Shown one piece after another: positions 58,338 to 64,000 of a DNA stretch of 64,000 nt. The notes below the pieces were generated by a model that was given only the letters and a program-made list of their open reading frames with translations, made no database searches and was not told where the DNA came from. Numbering within the stretch: the first letter of the stretch is position 1; each line of letters begins with the position of its first letter. Made by a program: the position numbers and the translations under genes. Source of the stretch: Ensifer adhaerens (GTDB lineage: Bacteria; Pseudomonadota; Alphaproteobacteria; Rhizobiales; Rhizobiaceae); assembly GCF_028993555.1 (NCBI RefSeq), contig NZ_CP118610.1, positions 3,777,001 to 3,841,000 of the forward strand, given 5' to 3'.

Positions 58338-59792
58338 ATGTCGTTTAAAGACCCATCATTGTTTCGCCAGGCAGCGCTTGTCGGTGGCGAGTGGATCGAG
58401 GCGGACGCGGCCAACGCGATCGAGGTGAACAACCCCGCGACTGGCGAGATCATCGGCCGGGTGCCGAAGCTCGGCGCCAGGGAAACCAAGGCGGCGATCG
58501 AGGCGGCACGTATCGCCCAGAAGGGCTGGGCTGCCCGCACCGCCAAGGACCGCGCCGGCGTGCTGCGCCGCTGGTTCGAGCTGATGATCGAGAACAAGGA
58601 GGACCTTGGCCGCATCCTGACGCTGGAGCAGGGCAAGCCGCTGGCGGAAGCCACCGGCGAAATCGTCTATGGCGCAAGCTTTGTCGAGTGGTTCGCCGAA
58701 GAGGCGCGTCGTCTCTATGGTGACCTGATTCCCGGCCACCAGCCCGACAAGCGCATCCTGGTGATGAAGCAGCCGATCGGCGTCGTCGCGGCGATCACGC
58801 CGTGGAACTTCCCCAATGCGATGATCACCCGCAAGGCCGGCCCGGCTTTTGCCGCCGGTTGCGCCATGGTGCTGAAGCCTGCGGCCCAGACGCCGTTCTC
58901 GGCGATCGCGATCGCCATCCTTGCCGAGCGCGCCGGCCTGCCCAAGGGCCTGTTCAGCGTCATCACCGGCTCGGCCCGCGAGATCGGCGCCGAGATGACC
59001 TCCAACCCCGTCGTGCGCAAGCTGACCTTCACCGGCTCGACCGAAGTCGGCGCCGAGCTCTACCGCCAGAGTGCGGCCACCATCAAGAAGCTCGGTCTCG
59101 AGCTTGGCGGCAATGCGCCGTTCATCGTCTTTGACGATGCCGATCTCGATGCGGCAGTCGAAGGCGCGCTGATCGCCAAGTTCCGCAACAATGGCCAGAC
59201 CTGTGTGTGCGCCAACCGCATCTATGTGCAGGACAAGGTCTATGACGCCTTTGCCGACAAACTCGCCAAGGCGGTCGCCAAGCTGAAGATCGGCAATGGC
59301 GTCGACGAGGGCGTCATCCTCGGCCCGCTGATCGACAAGGCGGCACTGGAGAAGGTGGAAGAGCACATTGCCGACGCGACGTCGAAGGGTGCACGCGTCA
59401 TCCAGGGCGGCAAGCGTCATGCGCTTGGCGGCACCTTCTACGAGGCGACGGTTCTGGCCGATGTCACCCAGGCGATGGCGGTCGCGCGCGAGGAAACCTT
59501 CGGCCCGGTGGCGCCGCTCTTCCGCTTCAAGGATGAATCGGACGTGATCGCGCAGGCAAACGACACCGAATTCGGTCTCGCCTCCTACTTCTACGCCAAG
59601 GAGCTTGCTCGGGTGTTCCGGGTGGCCGAAGCGCTGGAATACGGCATGGTCGGGGTCAACACCGGTCTGATCTCGACGGCGGAGGCACCGTTCGGCGGTG
59701 TCAAGCTCTCGGGCCTCGGCCGCGAGGGCTCGCGCTACGGCATCGAGGAGTTCACCGAGATCAAATACGTCTGCCTCGGCGGCGTTGCGTAA
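58338..59792 (+). CDS. gabD: NAD(P)-dependent succinate-semialdehyde dehydrogenase family
   Basis: A 484-residue aldehyde dehydrogenase. It has the catalytic glutamate in LELGGNAPFIVF (about 256), the catalytic cysteine in GQTCVCANR (about 288) and the NAD fold with TPWNFPNAM and FTGSTEVG. The two neighbouring cysteines (TCVC) and overall pattern fit GabD, the 4-aminobutyrate pathway enzyme, although related semialdehydes cannot be excluded. ATG 58338 follows AGAGAGGA. It is monocistronic. Confidence 0.9.
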   Translation: MSFKDPSLFRQAALVGGEWIEADAANAIEVNNPATGEIIGRVPKLGARETKAAIEAARIAQKGWAARTAKDRAGVLRRWFELMIENKEDLGRILTLEQGKPLAEATGEIVYGASFVEWFAEEARRLYGDLIPGHQPDKRILVMKQPIGVVAAITPWNFPNAMITRKAGPAFAAGCAMVLKPAAQTPFSAIAIAILAERAGLPKGLFSVITGSAREIGAEMTSNPVVRKLTFTGSTEVGAELYRQSAATIKKLGLELGGNAPFIVFDDADLDAAVEGALIAKFRNNGQTCVCANRIYVQDKVYDAFADKLAKAVAKLKIGNGVDEGVILGPLIDKAALEKVEEHIADATSKGARVIQGGKRHALGGTFYEATVLADVTQAMAVAREETFGPVAPLFRFKDESDVIAQANDTEFGLASYFYAKELARVFRVAEALEYGMVGVNTGLISTAEAPFGGVKLSGLGREGSRYGIEEFTEIKYVCLGGVA

Positions 59793-59812
59793 GATACGGT
59801 AACCCAATCGCG

Positions 59813-59846
59813 AAAACCGGCCGGAAAGCTCTGGCCGGTTTTTTTC
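59813..59846 (+). terminator. Terminator of the aldehyde dehydrogenase gene
   Basis: AACCGGCC/GGCCGGTT with a 10-base loop, preceded by an A run and followed by seven T. Confidence 0.88.
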
Positions 59847-59920
59847 TTTGCCGGTAGAACCTCGTGAGTGCGGGATTGAGACATGTCGCCGGTCCCGTCG
59901 CAATGCAGGAGGAGATGGCC

Positions 59921-60727
59921 ATGCCGGCACCAAAGAACCCTTTCAAGGCAGCTCTGCGCGAAAACCGTTTCCAGCTCGGGCTCTGGGTGGCGCTTGCCAG
60001 CCCCTACGCGGCGGAAGTGGTGTCCGGTAGCGGTTACGACTGGCTGCTGATTGATGGCGAGCATGCTCCGAATGATATCCCGCTGCTGTCGGCGCAGTTT
60101 CGTGCCATCGCAGCGTCGGCAAGCCACCCGATGGTTCGTCTGCCGGTCGGCGATACCGTGCTGATCAAGCAGATCCTCGACACCGGCGTTCAGACCCTAC
60201 TGATCCCGATGGTCGAGAGCCTGGAGCAGGCGCGGCAGCTGGTCCGCGCCACCCGCTATCCGCCCCATGGCGTTCGCGGCGTCGGTGCGGCCCTCGGCCG
60301 TGCTTCTCAGTTCGGCCGCATCGGCGACTATCTGCAGACAGCGGGCGACGAAATCTGCCTGATCCTTCAGATCGAAAGCCGCGCCGGCCTTGCCGCGATC
60401 GACGAAATTGCCGCGCTCGACGGCGTCGACGGTCTCTTCATCGGCCCATCAGACCTGGCGGCCGACATGGGTTATCTCGGCAAGCCCGGCCATCCGGACG
60501 TGCGGGCGGCCATCGCCGACGCGTTCGAGCGTATCAAGCGTGCGGGCAAGGCGAGGGGTATCATGACGCTTGATCTGGAGCAGGCGCGTGACTACCGCGA
60601 CATGGGCGCCGACTTCATGGCGATCGGCACCGATGTCACTTCGTTGGTGCGGGCGACGACGGCCCTGCGCCAGGAATTCCTCGGCGAGGCGGCTCCAGTA
60701 CAAAAGAAGCAGGAATCCGGCTACTGA
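59921..60727 (+). CDS. HpcH/HpaI family class II aldolase
   Basis: A 268-residue metal-dependent aldolase of the HpcH/HpaI (4-hydroxy-2-oxoheptanedioate or 2-keto-3-deoxy-acid) family. LLIDGEHAPND (metal and substrate contacts), QIESRAGLAAIDEIAALDGVDGLFIGPSDLAADMG (quoted in family terms, with the metal-binding Glu and Asp) and the C-terminal GTDVTSLVRA are present. It cleaves or forms 2-oxo-acid/aldehyde pairs. ATG 59921 lies just after AGGAGGAG. The stop overlaps that of the convergent uxaB-like gene by 7 bases. Confidence 0.9.
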   Translation: MPAPKNPFKAALRENRFQLGLWVALASPYAAEVVSGSGYDWLLIDGEHAPNDIPLLSAQFRAIAASASHPMVRLPVGDTVLIKQILDTGVQTLLIPMVESLEQARQLVRATRYPPHGVRGVGAALGRASQFGRIGDYLQTAGDEICLILQIESRAGLAAIDEIAALDGVDGLFIGPSDLAADMGYLGKPGHPDVRAAIADAFERIKRAGKARGIMTLDLEQARDYRDMGADFMAIGTDVTSLVRATTALRQEFLGEAAPVQKKQESGY

Positions 60728-61809
60728 TCGGAAATCGCCGAGAGCTGGGGCATCGGTGTGTCCGGGCTCCAGCGCCGGAAGTCCGCGATCCGTCGCTCTA
60801 TCTTATCGCTGTGGTGGTTGGCGATATCGCTTAGGCGGTGGTTGAGGAACGGGTTTCTGAAGCGTTCCAGTGTGGCGGCGACATAGTCTAACGCTTCGCT
60901 CTCCAGGCCCTTTGCAGCGAAAGCGGGGATCACTTCGGTTTGATAGATGTGGTCCAGTCGCGCTGCGACGCCGGCGTCGGCCAGGATCTCCCGCACAGTC
61001 TCATTCGGGTCTCGGCCTTCCTTGAGCCAGAGATCGGCCAGAACGGTGTGGCCGAGATTGAGGATGTGAAGCTTCAGCTTCTCGTAGGGCGTCAGGTCAT
61101 CCACGAGCTTTACACACGGATGGGTGCAGGGTGAGCGAAGACCGGGCTGGTTTTCGATCGCCCAGAGCGCATAGGGTTCGGCAACCGCGCCGGCGGGCTC
61201 CAGGGGCTCGGAGACGATGCGGTCTACGAGCGTATTTGCCCAGACGACACCCGTGTCCAGCCAGTTCGTGAAAGTGGCGTCTTTGACTCGCGCCGCCGCG
61301 AGTTCCAGCATCAGCGCCTTCAACACGTCACCGTTGCGTGACACGAGTTCGCAGGGAAGGATCGTCAGCGCACGCCCACCCGCTTCGAAGCGCGACTTCA
61401 AAAGCAGCAGCAGCTTGCCGGGAAAGGAGCGGGGAACGTCCGTTGTCAGGTCGTCGTCGCCGACCCGGAAACCCGTATCACCGGTATTGGAGATCAGGAT
61501 CTCGGCTTCCTCGGCGACAATCGCCTGGACCTCGCTCCAGTTTTCAGCGGTCGAAAGCGCCCGCGCCACGCTGGTCACCCGTTGCGTTGTGTCGATCCGT
61601 TTCCCGCCCTGGATGCCACGGATGATGACGGGAAAGCCCTCGGGGCGAGCAAGCGCCGCGAGACGTCCGGAACGCTCGCTGGACCCGGTCGTCTGCACCA
61701 CGGTGAGAGGCCCAAGCGCCTGACCTGTTTTCAGCGCCTCGCCGACGAAGAGATCGGCATGGGCCTGAAGGAAACGGCTCGTTCCGAATTGCACGATCGG
61801 CGTCGTCAT
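60721..61809 (-). CDS. uxaB: Hexuronate (tagaturonate/altronate) oxidoreductase of the mannitol dehydrogenase family
   Basis: A 362-residue polyol dehydrogenase-family enzyme. The start MTTPIVQFGTSRFLQAHADL is typical (Q-F-G-x-x-x-F-L-x-A), with ISNTGDTGF, the NWLDTGVVWANTLVDRIVSE region and the catalytic lysine block PYEKLKLHILNLGHT. Placing it next to uxaA-like and a GntR regulator suggests reduction of tagaturonate to altronate. Fructuronate reductase (UxuB) is the alternative. ATG 61809 is chosen; the frame further upstream is a shadow of the regulator gene. Confidence 0.8.
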   Translation of the reverse strand: MTTPIVQFGTSRFLQAHADLFVGEALKTGQALGPLTVVQTTGSSERSGRLAALARPEGFPVIIRGIQGGKRIDTTQRVTSVARALSTAENWSEVQAIVAEEAEILISNTGDTGFRVGDDDLTTDVPRSFPGKLLLLLKSRFEAGGRALTILPCELVSRNGDVLKALMLELAAARVKDATFTNWLDTGVVWANTLVDRIVSEPLEPAGAVAEPYALWAIENQPGLRSPCTHPCVKLVDDLTPYEKLKLHILNLGHTVLADLWLKEGRDPNETVREILADAGVAARLDHIYQTEVIPAFAAKGLESEALDYVAATLERFRNPFLNHRLSDIANHHSDKIERRIADFRRWSPDTPMPQLSAISDQ

Positions 61810-61828
61810 CTCTGGCTCCGATGGCTCG

Positions 61829-62707
61829 CTATGGAATGGATTGAAGCAAGGTCTCGCGCGCGGACTGGAGGTGCCGGCGGCAGGCCTGTTCGGCCTTGGC
61901 GGGGTCGTGCGAGCGCAAGGCTTCGATATAGGCGAGGTGCTCTTCCAGCGCGCGGGCGTTGCGCTGGCGGGCATTCGTCTTGTTCCACTGGTAGTGATAG
62001 TGGAAGACGATCGCGATGATATCGTAGAAATCGACGATGAAGCGGTTGCTGGATGCCTTGTGCACCAGCAGGTGGAATTGCTCGTCCAACTCAGAGAAAT
62101 CCCGGTAGCGGTTATCGATATCGGCAAGAATTTCCCGGTGCAGGGTCTCGATTTCCCTGAGCTCCTTCCAGGCTGGGTGATCGTCCGGAAGGGAAACGAA
62201 ACGTGCGGCCGAGCGCAGCTCGAACATCTCGCGCACTTCCGTCAGTTCCAGCGCGAACTCGCGGGTGAAGCCCTTCAGGACCCAGTGGCTGTTTGGCCGC
62301 TTTTCGATCAGGCCGAAACGACTGAAACGGATCAGGAACTCGCGCACGCTGGTCGTGCCGGTACCGATCTCGCGCGCCAGTTCGAGTTCGTTGATCTGCA
62401 TGCCGGGCTCGGCGCCGCCGGCGAGAATCCGGCGCATGAAGCTGCGCTCGATGATCTCGGCGAGTGAATCGGTCTCTTCCGTTGGAAAGTAGTCGTCTGG
62501 GCGGGGCTGCCGCAGCACGTTCTTCTTGCGTTTGTCCCAGGCGATCAGCTGCACCTCTTCGAAGCGGCTGAGGATCGCGCGCACCGTCGTCCGGCTGACG
62601 CCGAGCACCTGCCCGAGTTCCGGCTCGGAGGGCAGCGAGGATGTTTCCGCCAGAAGCTTCAGGCAGCGGTTATAGGCATCCTTGAAGACGGTGTTCTGTT
62701 TTGCCAT
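61829..62707 (-). CDS. GntR/FadR-type regulator with two winged-helix domains
   Basis: A 292-residue regulator with an unusual layout. Residues about 1-70 form a first GntR-like winged helix (LPSEPELGQVLGVSRTTVRAI). A second follows at about 80-150 (INELELAREIGTGTTSVREFL), then an FCD-type helical effector domain with ELTEVREMFELRSAARF and a H-x3-H type site in HLLVHKASSN. Standard FadR-type regulators have only one winged helix. Gene order and divergent uxaA imply control of the hexuronate genes. It is 19 bases upstream of the uxaB-like gene, same strand. Confidence 0.85.
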   Translation of the reverse strand: MAKQNTVFKDAYNRCLKLLAETSSLPSEPELGQVLGVSRTTVRAILSRFEEVQLIAWDKRKKNVLRQPRPDDYFPTEETDSLAEIIERSFMRRILAGGAEPGMQINELELAREIGTGTTSVREFLIRFSRFGLIEKRPNSHWVLKGFTREFALELTEVREMFELRSAARFVSLPDDHPAWKELREIETLHREILADIDNRYRDFSELDEQFHLLVHKASSNRFIVDFYDIIAIVFHYHYQWNKTNARQRNARALEEHLAYIEALRSHDPAKAEQACRRHLQSARETLLQSIP

Positions 62708-62865
62708 GGCAAGATCCGGCCGGTTCGAAATTGTCTGCGCTTGTCAGGGACGCTCCTCTATCGCGGCGATCCGGTTTTGTCTCCGTCTGTCGTCAACATC
62801 TGTTCCTCCCGTTCACCCCGGTCGTTGGCCCGGCGGCGTCGCTGATGTTTTCGTTATAATACCCA

Positions 62866-62901
62866 TTGACGGAAATCTGTCTATTGTAGATAAAAGACAG
62901 A
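62866..62901 (+). promoter_or_regulatory. uxaA promoter with overlapping operator-like inverted repeat
   Basis: TTGACG (62866-62871), a 17-base spacer and GATAAA (62889-62894) form a near-consensus promoter 37 bases before the uxaA start. TCTGTC (62876-62881) and GACAGA (62896-62901), spaced 14 bases, form an inverted repeat covering the -10, a plausible operator for the divergent GntR-type regulator. Confidence 0.55.
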
Positions 62902-62930
62902 ACAGCGAAATAACAATCACGGAGAAATTG

Positions 62931-64000
62931 GTGTCAGCGCCGTCCACCATCCTGCTCGCACCGGAGGACAACGTCGTCGTGGCGACATTGGCGATTGCCG
63001 CCGGTGAAGCCTTGCCGAACGGCGCTCGCGCTGCAGCGAAGGTCGATGCCGGCCACAAGGTTGCGATCCGCCCCATTCACGCCGGTGAACCGGTCGTCAA
63101 ATACGCCCAGGCGATCGGGCGGGCGACCGCCGATATCGCGCCGGGCGACCATGTGCACTCCCACAACCTCGCCTTCGACCGGGATCGCCTGGCAATCGGA
63201 CCGCAGGGAACGCCGGAAGCGGCAAGCGATGCCGACAAGGCGCGCACCTTCATGGGCTATCGGCGCGGTGACGGGCGCGCTGCGACCCGAAACTACATTG
63301 GTGTTGTCGCCAGCGTGAACTGTTCCACCACCGTCTGCCGCGCCATTGCCGAGGAGGCAAACCGTCGCATCCTGCCGAAGTACGAGGGCATCGATGGTTT
63401 CGTGCCGATCGTGCACGATCAGGGCTGCGGCATGTCGTCGACCGGCGACGGCATGGCCAACCTGCACCGAACGCTCGCCGGCTACGCCCGCCATGCCAAT
63501 TTCGGCGGTGTGCTGATGGTGGGCCTCGGTTGCGAGGTCAATCAACTGACGCTCTATGGCCAGAGCGGCGCCGGCGCCGAAAAACGGCATTTCAACATCC
63601 AGGAAGCCGGCGGCTCCCGCCGTTCGGTGGAAAAAGCCCTCGGCATTCTCGAGGAAATCGCCGCCGAAGTCGGCAAGGAGCGCCGTGTTGCAATCCCGGT
63701 GAGCGAGATCATCGTCGGCTTGCAATGCGGCGGGTCGGATGGGCTTTCGGGTATCACCGCCAATCCGGCGCTCGGCGCCGCCGTCGATATCCTTGCGGCA
63801 GCCGGCGGCACCGCAATCCTCTCGGAGACCTCGGAAATCTATGGCGCCGAGCATCTGCTGCGCAGCCGGGCGATCAATGAGGCCGTCGCGGTGAAACTCG
63901 ACGGCCTGATTGCCTGGTGGGAGAACTATGTGGCGATGCATGGTGCATCGCTCGACAACAATCCTTCGCCGGGCAACAAACGCGGCGGTTTGACGACTAT
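62931..64000 (+). CDS. uxaA: Altronate dehydratase (3' partial)
   Basis: The frame starts at GTG 62931 (after GGAGAAATT) and runs open past the window end, about 356 residues visible. The N-terminal part is a SAF-like domain (APEDNVVVATLAIAAGE, then HKVAIRPIHAGEPVVKYAQ, about 1-85). The dehydratase/hydrolyase part follows with GYRRGDGRAATRNYIGVVAS (about 105-124), VNCSTTV, HDQGCGMSS and GLQCGGSDGLSGITANP. UxaA dehydrates altronate to 2-keto-3-deoxygluconate. The related GarD (galactarate dehydratase) cannot be excluded, but the UxaB-like neighbour favours UxaA. Confidence 0.9.
   Translation, partial: MSAPSTILLAPEDNVVVATLAIAAGEALPNGARAAAKVDAGHKVAIRPIHAGEPVVKYAQAIGRATADIAPGDHVHSHNLAFDRDRLAIGPQGTPEAASDADKARTFMGYRRGDGRAATRNYIGVVASVNCSTTVCRAIAEEANRRILPKYEGIDGFVPIVHDQGCGMSSTGDGMANLHRTLAGYARHANFGGVLMVGLGCEVNQLTLYGQSGAGAEKRHFNIQEAGGSRRSVEKALGILEEIAAEVGKERRVAIPVSEIIVGLQCGGSDGLSGITANPALGAAVDILAAAGGTAILSETSEIYGAEHLLRSRAINEAVAVKLDGLIAWWENYVAMHGASLDNNPSPGNKRGGLTT

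Overview
The window is chromosomal DNA from an alphaproteobacterium of the Rhizobiaceae, most likely the Sinorhizobium/Ensifer group. The evidence is the high GC content, the gene order hemE-[origin]-ppsR-maf-aroE-coaE-dnaQ and mnmE-mnmG-rsmG-parA-parB, rhizobial protein families (NAD-GDH of about 1600 residues, TrcR/DUF1013, DUF1674), and a RIME-like rhizobial palindromic repeat. Nearly all of it is housekeeping DNA. I saw no rRNA, tRNA, CRISPR array, prophage or insertion sequence.

The key landmark is the chromosomal replication origin, which I place between hemE and ppsR (about 46518-46924). It has an AT-rich stretch, at least six DnaA-box-like 9-mers and three GANTC (CcrM) sites. Around it lie parA/parB and a dispersed set of parS-like palindromes (consensus TGTTTCACGTGAAACA). 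Six match 15 of 16 positions: 25275, 30378, 39749, 41726, 43316 and 48486. Genes flanking the origin point away from it, co-directional with replication.

Layout. 1-12.6 kb: a TrpD-like transferase (cut by the window edge), an M3 oligopeptidase, a LysE exporter, leuB, a PAP2 phosphatase, an MHS transporter with an unusual periplasmic insertion, asd, a lytic transglycosylase, carbonic anhydrase and pyridoxal kinase. 12.8-25.6 kb: the giant NAD-glutamate dehydrogenase, an MFS permease, purH, a heparinase-family protein, rsmB-htpX and a DUF1674 protein. 25.7-37.2 kb: acsA, trcR, a stand-alone ectoine-synthase-like gene with a divergent LysR regulator, prpE, a YggS-type PLP protein, and leuS-lptE-holA. 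37.4-46.5 kb (minus strand): parB, parA, rsmG, mnmG, mnmE, rho, hemJ, hemE. 46.9-57.4 kb (mostly plus): ppsR, maf, aroE, coaE, dnaQ, then secB and fxsA on minus, then Tim44-like, mltA, smr, an XRE regulator and gyrB. 57.5-64 kb: nitroreductase, a succinate-semialdehyde-type dehydrogenase, an HpcH aldolase, and a hexuronate locus (uxaB-like, a GntR regulator with two winged helices, divergent uxaA cut by the window edge).

The most unusual signal is a 12-mer, GAATCCGGCTAA, present four times on the same strand. Three copies lie in the 5.4 kb between parB and rho. In three genes it encodes Leu-Ala-Gly-Phe using the TTA leucine codon, and the fourth copy is non-coding. Three further sites share its first 10 bases, all on the same strand. 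I know of no described function for it. Other points of interest are palindromes in the gdh and gyrB promoter regions, a strong promoter-operator arrangement upstream of uxaA, and two candidate small proteins.
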